From contig CAJVPJ010001084.1 in NCBI GenBank assembly GCA_910592205.1, positions 1-12,486 on the forward strand: a DNA stretch of 12,486 bases. Direction: 5' to 3'. Source of the stretch: Paraglomus occultum. Taxonomy: Eukaryota > Glomeromycota > Glomeromycetes > Paraglomerales > Paraglomeraceae. The position numbers and the translations under genes were made by a program. Below the pieces are notes generated by a model, which saw only the letters and a list, made by a program, of their open reading frames with translations, did no database searches and was not told where the DNA came from. Shown piece after piece: positions 1 to 7,350 of this stretch (positions are counted from its first letter, which is position 1; the number at the start of each line of letters is the position of its first letter).

Positions 1-250
1 AAACCGACATACAACAATTACAGGATTGTCGGAGAAATTTGAGGAAGAGTTGATGGTCTGCGAATAGACATAAATTTCAAATCGACATATAACAGTAGTA
101 ATATCACAAGTTACTTGCGCTTATATAATTTATTATTTTTTATGCCAAAACTTACCGGTATTAAAATAGCATAATTTACAGCAATCCAGTTGTTATACGC
201 ATGTAGAGTTGATATCATCATGTCGATAAATACTTTTATAAAGTTTTTAC

Positions 251-441
251 CTGATAGTTTTTAATATTCCGATCTGACATACAACATCTCATCACGCGTA
301 TTTTTATGCACAACAATGTTTCCACCATGAAGAACACAATGCATTAAACCTGCATAATGAATGCTATACAAATAATATGCAATATTTCTCAAATATTGTA
401 GTTTGTCCAACCACTTTAGTTTTAAAATAAAAGTGGATCTC
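251..441 (-). pseudogene. Kinase-like exon relic, copy A (frameshifted)
   Basis: Read on the minus strand, this is the C-lobe start of a protein-kinase-like protein: a WLDKLQYLRNIAYYLYSIHY helix leading into MHCVLHGGNIVVH, the place of the catalytic loop. Kinases of this fungal family normally read HxDLHxxN here; the catalytic Asp is Val and the position before Asn is Gly. One extra base near 266-270, compared with copy B, shifts the frame and gives a stop at 261-263. A splice donor CAG/GTAAAA follows at 251/250, but no DFG-bearing exon is visible towards position 1. Upstream kinase exons are absent too. It is a single relic exon, best explained as a passenger of the duplication. Confidence 0.7.
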
Positions 442-593
442 AGAAAAATAAAATTAAAATATTAATTAAAATTTACGTAAATACTGCTAAACGTGCGATG
501 CAGGAAGAAAAAAAGTTAAACGAAACGAAGCTACACTAATAAAAAAAATAATTATAATATTCGATAAGCTCAATACACGAGTAGAGTGTTTCG

Positions 594-1040
594 TTAATTA
601 CTTTTATGGCGGCGGCGGATCTGGGCAGTGGCGCAATGGAAGTTGGTGATATGTTTGGATATCCACACATTGATAAAATAAGTCGTCGCAGGCAATTTTT
701 TCGGCTTAATTGTGAACGGGAAATTAAACTCAGCGTCTTTCTTGATGGGACATGATTTATAGACGTTACATAAGTTGCCTTCGTATCGCTCGTAAAAGTC
801 AACAGAGTTTGAAATAGTTATTCCAATAGTAGCTTTGGTAATGTCAGTTGTCGCGGTTCCGGAAATGTTAAAAGTGACATCTTGGCCAGAAACAATGGGA
901 TCGGGTGATAGGGATACGTTGAGAGGTGGTACGCGGCCATAAGTACATTGATGAAATCGGGTAGACCGTTTACTTAATCCATGCGGAATGGCATTAATTA
1001 TAACCAATGCAAAAAACAGAGCAAAAATTGGATGTTTCAT
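594..1040 (-). CDS. Secreted ML-domain (MD-2-related lipid-recognition) protein, copy A
   Basis: Intact, intronless, 148 residues, starting at the only sensible ATG (1040), directly downstream of a leader conserved with copy B. A signal peptide fills about residues 1-18 (MKHPIFALFFALVIINA), then a dibasic KR at 24-25 that could be a Kex2-type cleavage site. The mature part carries PLNVSLSPDP and VSGQDVTFNISGTA, the typical opening strands of small fungal ML/NPC2-like proteins that bind or carry lipids such as phosphatidylglycerol, phosphatidylinositol or sterol. Four Cys (32, 91, 97, 136) can form two disulphides. N-glycosylation sequons sit at N41 and N58. Length is slightly short for the family. 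The basic tail RRRHKSN differs from copy B because the two genes end in different frames. The family call is strong; the ligand is unknown. Confidence 0.85.
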   Translation of the reverse strand: MKHPIFALFFALVIINAIPHGLSKRSTRFHQCTYGRVPPLNVSLSPDPIVSGQDVTFNISGTATTDITKATIGITISNSVDFYERYEGNLCNVYKSCPIKKDAEFNFPFTIKPKKLPATTYFINVWISKHITNFHCATAQIRRRHKSN

Positions 1041-1117
1041 AGTTTTTGTAGTTGTTAATCAGTCAATTGGTAAGTTTTTTTCAGTTAATACAGCCCGACA
1101 TGCTATGAGTGCCATCA

Positions 1118-1124
1118 TTTTATA
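1118..1124 (-). promoter_or_regulatory. TATA box of ML gene copy A
   Basis: TATAAAA on the minus strand, 77 bases upstream of the ATG, leaving room for a start site about 30 bases downstream and a leader of about 45 bases. The box and the whole leader are conserved in copy B despite an 11-base gap between them, which supports a shared working promoter. Confidence 0.6.
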
Positions 1125-1345
1125 AGAAAAATAGTTTCCTAAATAAGATTTTGTAATATTCAAAGTTGAAATCAAATTATGCAGATTACTATTATTTGTA
1201 ACCCCATGGTCACTTTGGTAACCCTTACTCATCGATGATCAAATATTACCCGTGTAACAATTCGGATACCAAATAGTAACACATGATAACACCCTTCGCA
1301 TCGCCATTGCCTAAACGGTCCATGGTTGCCGACAATCTTTACCGA

Positions 1346-1755
1346 AGGTCAGCTACCTAGACTTTAATAAAATATTGATCAGTAGACTCCAATAATTGAC
1401 TAAAAAATATCATTAGAACAACATCAGACAAATGGAACTTATATTACCAGCCATCACGTAAACACGTTGGGTAATAACGATAATAAATAATTGTAATGTG
1501 CGATAATATATTTATAAATTGTAACTGTACCGAATCATTTTTTAATTTTTTAACCAGAATAAGCGGCGAGTGTTTTTTTTTTTTTTCTCAAAAAAATTAA
1601 GCCACTTTGGTCTTTCAACCGTAAGATATCTGAATTGGGGCGATCTGAAAATAATATCAAGATCGAAACATTTCTATCGTATTATTAATTATCGTATTCG
1701 TCAAACAAATATTATGTGCAATTTCATCATCGCACGGCCAAATTAAAAAACAGTA
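1346..1755. other. AT-rich spacer without a gene
   Basis: No coding-like reading on either strand. It holds a T run of 14 bases at 1573-1586 followed by an A run; nothing else recognisable. Confidence 0.5.
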
Positions 1756-2420
1756 CGCTTGTACAAATTATTTCGATACGGTTAGATAAAAGGTCTACGT
1801 TTACAGTCTGCTAAAGATTATCTCGATGCAGCTCGAGATTAAATACAGTCTAAAGTATAGCCAATTATTTTGATACAAAACATTGTGCGTAAGTCAAAAA
1901 ATCGGTTATATTTACAGTCTAACATAATGCTCAAATTACACCAATTATTTCGATGTCAATCACTGTGCAGTTAAATCTATATATCCGTAATGTTAAAAAT
2001 CCATACCAACTTCCAATGGAAATTATTTTGTGATTAGATAAAAAATAGTTTATGTTTCCGATCTAACTCGTGATGCAAATCACTGTACGGGTTAGATAAA
2101 AAATGGTTAATACTTTACGGTCTAACCGTAATGGCAAATCGCTGTACAGTTAGATCAAAATATCTATAATTACGGTCTAACCCAATGCAAAGATTTCGTA
2201 CCAATTATTTCGACGTCAAATCACTGTGGGTTTAGATCAATAAATAGTCTATTTACTGTTTAAACATTAAAATGCAAACTTTCAAATGCAAACATCAAAG
2301 ATAACATTCTACCACAATGTCAAAATTTGTACCAATGATTTATCGTACGATTAGGCCAAGTCATTAACAAAGACGACTATATCACTCTCTAACCGTAAAC
2401 TGCTACGATATCGGATGATT
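1756..2420 (+). repeat. Degenerate array of about 80-base repeats with internal hairpin arms
   Basis: A loose unit recurs: ccaattatttcgatgtcaa (1861, 1941, 2201; weaker near 1772 and 2331), then tcactgtgcggttagataaa (2091, 2149, 2221 region), then ttacggtctaacccaatg (about 2115, 2172). Spacing is about 60-100 bases with many substitutions and gaps. Within most units GTTAGA is followed 18-25 bases later by TCTAAC, so each could fold into a short hairpin (for example 2149-2155 with 2174-2181, and 2091-2096 with 2119-2126). It could be an old minisatellite or nested non-autonomous transposon ends. No coding potential is visible. Confidence 0.65.
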
Positions 2421-2891
2421 TCAAGCAAATAATTGTATGATTAAATCCACTTAACAGACAAGATCGCGTTCTATAAGCATAAATTGTGTGGGTGGGTTCA
2501 ACGTCCAATATTCAAGCGCAGTATTTCGTTCGAACGTTAGAGACTGTATTATATCATTTATTTATCACAATAATTAGTTCATATTATTCCAACCGACGTG
2601 TGAGAACAAAACAATTGCAAAGGAAATAAGAAGTTCTTGCACCGATAGTTACCGAGTGCCTGTTGAGCGCAAAATCACAGTACGTATTATATTATATCAT
2701 TGATAATGTTAATTTTTTGACGCATGCTTATTGTCAACTTTTTTTATTTAGATCAAAATTATCGCAGCTGACACAAATTCAATTCAGCATACAGTCAGTT
2801 GCCAAGAGCATCATCATGCTTGAATAATACAAACAATGTAAAGTAACAGATGTTTTAATAAAGTGTGTCATTGGTAAACTTCAAGAATTGA
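2421..2891. other. Spacer with an intron-like stretch but no supported gene
   Basis: Contains GTACGT at 2680 and a pyrimidine-rich TTTTTTTATTTAG ending at 2751, which together look like a small plus-strand intron. The bases on either side read open for only about 17 and 23 codons before stops, with no clear start. A short piece (about 2848-2908) reads TDVLIKCVIGKLQELTAFN and may join the fragment that follows after a frameshift. Confidence 0.35.
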
Positions 2892-3047
2892 CTGCATTTA
2901 ATCAATGAACTCGACTCTGATTTTGTCAATCTGATTAACCAATCATGCGTCAGAAAATTGTGGGAAAGAGTTCGACCCGATTTTGAGGATGACTTATGGT
3001 TATGGCGTAATTGTTTGAGCCTTTTCATGCATAACGTAATTGTTTGA
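2892..3047 (+). pseudogene. Coding-like fragment, family not recognised
   Basis: A 51-codon open stretch with no ATG start. Its composition is unlike the AT-rich surroundings: acidic and Trp-rich, with NELDSDFVNLINQSC, then KLWERVRPDFEDDLWLWRN. A neighbouring frame just upstream (about 2848-2908) also reads coherently and would join after one frameshift. The 3' end is disturbed by a repeat of CGTAATTGTTTGAG at 3006 and 3034, which creates the stop. I do not recognise the family. It is most likely the remains of one exon of a dead gene; chance is possible at this length. Confidence 0.35.
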
Positions 3048-3506
3048 GGGTGGAATTTTCGCCCGGATAATTACAAAAGAAAATATAGTTTGAGGCAATT
3101 TCGATTTAGTGGTGCTACTACCATCCCTATAGAGGGTTTGATTAAGCGATAAACAGGCTTACAAATCAATATTTAAAATTAGTCAAATACTATACTGTGA
3201 GTATTTTACAAATTCACGGTATCTTTTTAATCTTCGACAATGGCCTAAGTTGTGCGGTTTTTTGTGAGAATAAACGTTATTTTCGATTACATGTGTTATA
3301 GGATGCAGTAATACATGCAATGTATTCGAAATAAACATTCTGAACTTTCAATGTTTTACGTATGTGAATGGGTTTTGGGATCAGAGAAGCTTACATTGTT
3401 ACACATGACAGCCAAAGCATATCAACAAATCGATAGGCAGTAGTTTGTTATGTGTATATTATTTATCGTGGGGTAAGATTTATGTCAATATAATGGAAAA
3501 CGTAAT
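3048..3506. other. AT-rich spacer without a gene
   Basis: No open stretch with a protein-like composition on either strand, no strong repeat, and no match to the left flank of copy A. Confidence 0.45.
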
Positions 3507-3661
3507 GATAGTAATATCACAAGTTACTTGCGCTTATATAGTTTATTATTTTTGATGCCAAAACTTACCGGTATCAAAAAGTACAATTTACAACAATCCA
3601 GTTGTTTATACGCATGTAGAGTTGATATTGTAATGTCAATAAATATTTATAAGGTTTTTAC

Positions 3662-3859
3662 CTGATAGTTTTTAATATCCGGTCTGACACACAACATCTC
3701 ATTACGCGTATTGTCATGCACAACAATGTTTCTACCATGAAGACCACAATGCACTAAACCCGCATAATGAATACTATACAAATAATATGCAATATCCCTC
3801 AAATGTTGTAGTTTATCTAACCACGTCAATTTTAAAAAATGAAAGTGGGACTCAAAAAG
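3662..3859 (-). pseudogene. Kinase-like exon relic, copy B (HRD motif replaced by HCG)
   Basis: The minus strand reads SHFHFLKLTWLDKLQHLRD, then AYYLYSIHYAGLVHCGLHGR and NIVVHDNTRNEM, ending KNYQ at a splice donor CAG/GTAAAA (3662/3661). This is the E-helix and catalytic-loop region of the kinase-like family expanded in mycorrhizal fungi. The loop keeps His, Leu-His and Asn, but the catalytic Asp is Gly, so it would be inactive even if expressed. The exon is open throughout, unlike copy A. No N-lobe exon (Gly-rich loop, VAIK) or downstream DFG exon can be found within 500 bases on either side. It is therefore an isolated exon relic, or the end of a gene whose other exons were lost. Confidence 0.65.
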
Positions 3860-3869
3860 ATGAAAATAA

Positions 3870-4331
3870 ATAAATGAATGAATGAAAAAAGATGCTAAAT
3901 AGACGGTGTAATATATATATAAACATTTTGTAATACATTCGAGTTCGCCAAATTAACCGACTGTATTTCCAAATCTCAACTTTGAAGACAATTTACTGAA
4001 TTGCCATTTTTGTCCAATTTAGTTTTGCAATCCTTTTTTATTTGCATTGTATCTATTACAAACTTATTGACTGAATAAAAAAAAGCTATAAATTGTTAAA
4101 TTCACTTTGTAAAAACTTTAAATTTGCCCAAACTATCCTGTCTGCCTCAGTTTATTTCTAGTGCACAAATATGTTAATATTAATGCCCACGATATTAAAT
4201 TAGGTGTAAAACAAGAATTAGGCAAGATACAGTATAAGAACAGTTGAAAAAATTTTTCGAACTCGTATGTTAACTAGAACACACTCCAATTTTGCTTATG
4301 CCATTTTTCAGAAACTTTAAGTTAAAGTGTG
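3870..4331. other. Segment present only in copy B of the duplication
   Basis: About 460 bases between kinase exon and ML gene with no counterpart in copy A, where the flanking similarity (aaaataaa, then attaaaatttacgtaaatac) is nearly continuous. It starts beside a short aatgaatgaatg run. No open frame, terminal inverted repeat or clear target-site duplication is visible, so insertion in B and deletion in A cannot be told apart. Confidence 0.5.
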
Positions 4332-4470
4332 ATTAAAATTTACGTAAATACTGCTAAATGTGCGTGTGTATGCAGGAAGAAAAAAAAAGTTGAACAAAAC
4401 AAAGCAAGCTAATGGAAAAAATAATTATAATATTCGATAAGCTCGATACACGAGTGGAGTGCTTCGTCGA

Positions 4471-4911
4471 TTACTTTGATGATAGCTGGTGCGTCTTAGC
4501 GCAATATTGGTAGATCTTTGTTTGTATCCACGCAGCGATGTAATAATCTGCAGGCAAACTTTCCGGCTTAATTGTGTATGGGAATTTAAACGCAGCGTCT
4601 TTCATGGGACATGATTTATTGACGTTACATAAGCGGTCTTCGTAAGATCCAACAGAGCTAGTGTTGGTATAAATATATATTGCAACACTAGCTTTGATGG
4701 TAGTGTCAGTTTTCGCAGTTCCGGAAATGATGAAAGTGGTATCTTGGCCAGAAACCATGGGGTCAGGTGACATGGTTACGTTGAGAGGTAGTGTTTGAGG
4801 ACCATCCAAACTACATGGATAAAATTCGGTAGATCGTTTACTTAATCCATGCGGAATGGCATTATTAATTATAACCAACGCAAAGAACAGAGCAAAAATT
4901 GGGTGTTTCAT
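4471..4911 (-). CDS. Secreted ML-domain (MD-2-related lipid-recognition) protein, copy B
   Basis: Intact, intronless, 146 residues, paralogue of the gene at 594-1040. The signal peptide is identical to copy A except for one inserted Asn (IINNAIPH), and the KR dibasic site lies at 25-26. The ML signature PLNVTMSPDP and VSGQDTTFIISGTA opens the mature domain. Cys at 33, 95, 101 and 137 match those of copy A. Sequons differ: N44, N83 and N98. The body is only about half identical to copy A, with most change in the central loop (residues about 72-92) and at the C-terminus, where a frame difference gives THQLSSK in place of RRRHKSN. Expected to be secreted and to bind a lipid; ligand unknown. Confidence 0.85.
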   Translation of the reverse strand: MKHPIFALFFALVIINNAIPHGLSKRSTEFYPCSLDGPQTLPLNVTMSPDPMVSGQDTTFIISGTAKTDTTIKASVAIYIYTNTSSVGSYEDRLCNVNKSCPMKDAAFKFPYTIKPESLPADYYIAAWIQTKIYQYCAKTHQLSSK

Positions 4912-4979
4912 AGTTTTTGTAGTTGCTAATCAGTCAATTGGTAAGTTTTTTTCAGTTAATACAGTCCGACATGCATCAT

Positions 4980-4986
4980 TTTTATA
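4980..4986 (-). promoter_or_regulatory. TATA box of ML gene copy B
   Basis: TATAAAA on the minus strand, 68 bases upstream of the ATG. The surrounding 120 bases match the copy A promoter closely apart from an 11-base deletion between box and leader. Confidence 0.6.
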
Positions 4987-5155
4987 AGAAAAATAATTTC
5001 CTAAATAATATTTTGTAATATCCAAAATTGAAACCAATCTCATCGTCACTTGGGTAACCCACACTCATCGGTTGTCCGTGTGACAATTCGGATATCAAAT
5101 AGTAACACACGGTAAAACCCTTCGTATTGCCATTACTAAAACGGTCCGTTCATGG

Positions 5156-5248
5156 TCGCCGACAATCATTTCACCAAAAGTCATACCAGAAAAGCATTAT
5201 TTCGAAATAATGCTAACGTTTAATTGTCGGTGAAATGATTGTTGGTGA
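5156..5248. mobile_element. Fold-back element with a perfect 22-base palindrome
   Basis: Outer arms tcgccgacaatcatttcacc (5156-5175) and ggtgaaatgattgttggtga (5229-5248) are inverted repeats matching at 18 of 20 positions, with 14 contiguous perfect bases. At the centre, 5193-5214 is a perfect palindrome with half-site agcattatttc. The whole could fold into a stem with a central hairpin, like a small non-autonomous fold-back or MITE-type element. No internal gene is present. Confidence 0.6.
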
Positions 5249-5315
5249 AAAATAACCTTGTCGGGTGAAATGACCTTGTCGGTGAAACATCATGTCTGCG
5301 AAATGGTTGCCGATG
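5224..5315 (+). repeat. Short tandem repeats of the ttgtcggtgaaatgacc motif
   Basis: Copies start at 5224, 5239, 5258, 5276, 5293 and about 5307, reading ttgtcggtgaaatga, ttgttggtgaaaaataacc, ttgtcgggtgaaatgacc, ttgtcggtgaaacatca and weaker forms. The same motif in reverse forms the left arm of the neighbouring fold-back element, so array and element share an origin. Confidence 0.65.
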
Positions 5316-5493
5316 TTGTAATTGCCTCCTGCCTAAAATAATAATGTAGTTATTAAAATTATCGGTTTAACACAATGACGGAATAAGGTTGATTTTTACC
5401 ATGAATGTTTCTCTTTATATAGTTTATTAGGGAATTTGTGGTGTACATAGGTTATTTATATTTAAGGAAAATAAATGAATTAAGAATCAATTG

Positions 5494-5727
5494 ATGCGGA
5501 GTAAAATATTTGCCGGACGGGCACTTTATGGTGATATTGTCGATCTTATTAAAGAAATTGGCGAGGATAATTCTAATGACAATGCGTGGAATACCGTTTA
5601 TCATAGTGATGTAATACCCTTATTCCGTTTCGAAAAGGAGAGTAAATACTCTAGTAAACTCTTACCTACTGGAGATTTGCCTAAACCAAGAAATAGTTAT
5701 GTGATGTCAATTGAGTTTCAGGTATAA
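5494..5727 (+). CDS. Short ORF or first exon, function unknown
   Basis: Open for 77 residues from ATG 5494 (a TTG lies just before it at 5491), starting MRSKIFAGRALYGDIVDLIK and followed by an acidic linker and SDVIPLFRFEKE. Composition and codon use are richer than the surroundings, which favours real coding. The last codons run into CAG/GTATAAG, a good splice donor at 5720/5721, so the stop a few bases later may not be used and this may be an exon whose partner is missing or further on. The region 5728-5880 offers acceptor-like sites but no convincing next exon. No signal peptide or membrane segment. Family not recognised; it may be a gene fragment. Confidence 0.35.
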   Translation: MRSKIFAGRALYGDIVDLIKEIGEDNSNDNAWNTVYHSDVIPLFRFEKESKYSSKLLPTGDLPKPRNSYVMSIEFQV

Positions 5728-5882
5728 GACAAAAGTGCAATACGTTGTGAAGAGTAAGTCATTTAAATTCCAGTGTTATTAAATTTTCTGACATCAGATT
5801 ATGATCAATATATTTATTCGAAAATTTTAAATCTATTTCATATAAGTCGAAAGCAATAATATTACACAAAGTAAATAAGCTG

Positions 5883-6062
5883 TCAAAGATGTTTATCTTC
5901 GGGATAGTCGCAAACGCTATAATATTGCAAACATTCTGCTACAAATAAACCATAATATTCGTGTTTATCAACAAATTTAGAACGCAAAGTTTGTTTCAGT
6001 TAAACATCGACTTCGGAAACAATATCTCTAAATTTTACCCTTGATATCGTACAATATGCTGA
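5883..6062 (-). pseudogene. Coding-like fragment with an in-frame stop, family not recognised
   Basis: The minus strand reads coherently for 38 codons (LKQTLRSKFVDKHEYYGLF, then VAECLQYYSVCDYPEDKHL) up to a stop at 5883-5885. Upstream of an in-frame TAA at 6000-6002 the same frame reads VKFRDIVSEVDV. The aromatic- and Cys-containing composition is unlike random translation of AT-rich DNA. There is no start codon and I cannot name a family. It may be a gene relic or an exon. Confidence 0.3.
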
Positions 6063-6695
6063 TTAGTGTTCTACTTGACTAAACGGGGGGGACTTTTCGG
6101 TAATAACGCAAAAATAATAAAGCAGTTCAATCACTGAGTTGAATAAAAAATGCATCGATATGATAATCTTGCCGCAAGAAAATAAGCAGAGAAAGCAAAT
6201 ATACTATACAGTACATTGTTATATTTGGAAAGCTGCCGCGACTATGTGCAAATACGACTAAATTACATGACTATTTACAATCATAATCATGTATTGTACT
6301 ATTAAATAGAATTAACAAGAAATGATTTTACGGAGAGAGCAAGGCCAGCTAACGAGGGCAAAAAATTATACACTTGCCGGAAAGCACTATCAAACTGAGC
6401 TTTTGAACGTTTGTTTCATTTGTTCAAATGAACTTTTCTACTACACAATTTACTGGTGGGGGTTAAAGCTATTATCGTGAATTAACCTGACACGTCGTAC
6501 AGTCCATAATATTCCATTATTGACAGAACAGGAATTTAAAGTTACCCGACAGGCCGACAACCAGCAGATATAAACCAATAACGACAACGTTCCCTAGCGC
6601 TCGTTTATTAACAGTAAAATATAAAAAACTTTTGAAGTATAAATACCTACACACTACCCATGATAAAAAAGGTAAGATCTAATGCAAGAGTTGTA
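6063..6695. other. AT-rich spacer without a gene
   Basis: No supported coding stretch. It contains a small perfect inverted repeat, ttcatttg and caaatgaa separated by two bases (6415-6432), and nothing else I can name. Confidence 0.45.
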
Positions 6696-6900
6696 CAGTT
6701 AACCTCCTTACAGTCACCTCCTATATAGTTACACCTCCTATACAGTCACAGGCTGTTCCGGTCCCAGTCATTTTCCATAGTAATAGTGATTTGCCTCCTT
6801 TACAGTCACAATTATATTATAGTCACAGTTACCGATTTTGAATCCCCGTTACTATTGCACAATATGAAAAACTCCCCTTTTGTAGTCACCAAAATACTTG
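6696..6900 (+). mobile_element. Left end and subterminal repeats of a pogo-like DNA transposon
   Basis: Directly after a TA (6694-6695, the target of pogo/Tc1 elements) the sequence begins CAGTTAACCTCCTTACAGTC. The module cctcctatacagtcac then recurs in degenerate form: cagtcacctcctata, tagttacacctcctata, cagtcacaggctgttcc, cctcctttacagtcac (about 6797), tagtcacagttacc (about 6820) and tgtagtcacc near 6882. CAGT termini with arrays of CCTC-TATA-CAGTCAC modules are typical of CENP-B-type pogo elements, and a matching transposase domain lies 170 bases downstream. No matching right end was found nearby, so the element is truncated. Confidence 0.6.
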
Positions 6901-7066
6901 TTATTATGTTACATTCAAGTAATTTCTAAATGCAACGTGTTATTAATTGTATCATGCTTTGTAATAATAAATATTTGAGTATAACATTATCATTCGCATT
7001 ATTAGTACAATATAAAATTGTTGTATTTTATTGATTAAATATCGCTGCAAGTCGAAAATAAAAATA

Positions 7067-7233
7067 ATGTCAAAGCATTTATCTAAAACACGACCTCGAC
7101 TGAGTATTAGTATAGAAAATAAACGTGAAATTTGTGAATATGCTAGGCGACATCTGAAAGTGAAGCATAGCGATATAGCAATTGTTTTAATGGGAAGTTT
7201 AATCTTACGATTGATCGTTCGGCTGTTAGCAAA
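7067..7233 (+). pseudogene. Pogo-like transposase N-terminus (CENP-B/Psq helix-turn-helix), frameshifted
   Basis: From ATG 7067 the frame reads a basic start, then ISIENKREICEYARRHLKVK and HSDIAIV, the first helices of the CENP-B N-terminal DNA-binding domain used by pogo transposases to bind their ends. At about 7183-7186 one base has been lost; the next frame continues as FNGKFNLTIDRSAVSK, the expected FNGK..LTIDRSTVSK recognition helix. Past 7233 the similarity stops. The second CENP-B-type domain and the DDE nuclease domain (about 400 residues in a full protein) are absent. An alternative TTG start at 7031 adds twelve residues without family resemblance. This is a dead 5' fragment consistent with the transposon end at 6696. 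Confidence 0.7.
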
Positions 7234-7350
7234 CCAAACAATGTAGGCGTTAGTGACTTGCAGGGGTATGAATTTTTTATCTATATAACGGAATTATAAT
7301 AATACAGGTCACATGACTAATGTAAGATGCAGTCACACAGGGTGAGTTGA

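Larger units (their letters stand above)
83..1345. repeat. Segmental tandem duplication, copy A (kinase exon + ML gene)
   Basis: This stretch aligns by eye with 3507-5183 in the same orientation and gene order: kinase-like exon, spacer, ML gene, then its 5' flank. Similarity begins at the motif agtaatatcacaagttact (positions 84 and 3509) and fades after the shared gccgacaatc near 1330. Noncoding parts are close (about 90% or better over the ML 5' flank), so the duplication is fairly recent. Copy A lacks about 460 bases that copy B carries between kinase exon and ML gene. The first 82 bases of the window have no counterpart near copy B and no feature I can name. Confidence 0.85.
3507..5183. 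repeat. Segmental tandem duplication, copy B
   Basis: Second copy of the unit at 83-1345. The kinase exon corresponds at an offset of about 3.42 kb and the ML gene at about 3.87 kb; the difference is the extra segment at about 3870-4331. The right edge of similarity falls inside the fold-back element at 5156-5248: both copies share gccgacaatc, but only copy B continues into the palindrome. Confidence 0.85.

Noticed and set aside
536-802. Minus-strand open frame of 88 codons
   Set aside because: It overlaps the 3' half of the intact ML gene in another frame and has no signal or family motif; the ML frame is clearly the real one.
1070-1084. Intron-like ggtaagtttttttcag in the ML 5' flank (also in copy B)
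   Set aside because: It is on the strand opposite to the gene and far too short to be an intron; on the gene's strand it is simply the leader.
2680-2751. Plausible plus-strand intron with GTACGT donor and TTTATTTAG acceptor
   Set aside because: Flanking open stretches are very short, without a start codon or recognisable product, so no gene could be supported.
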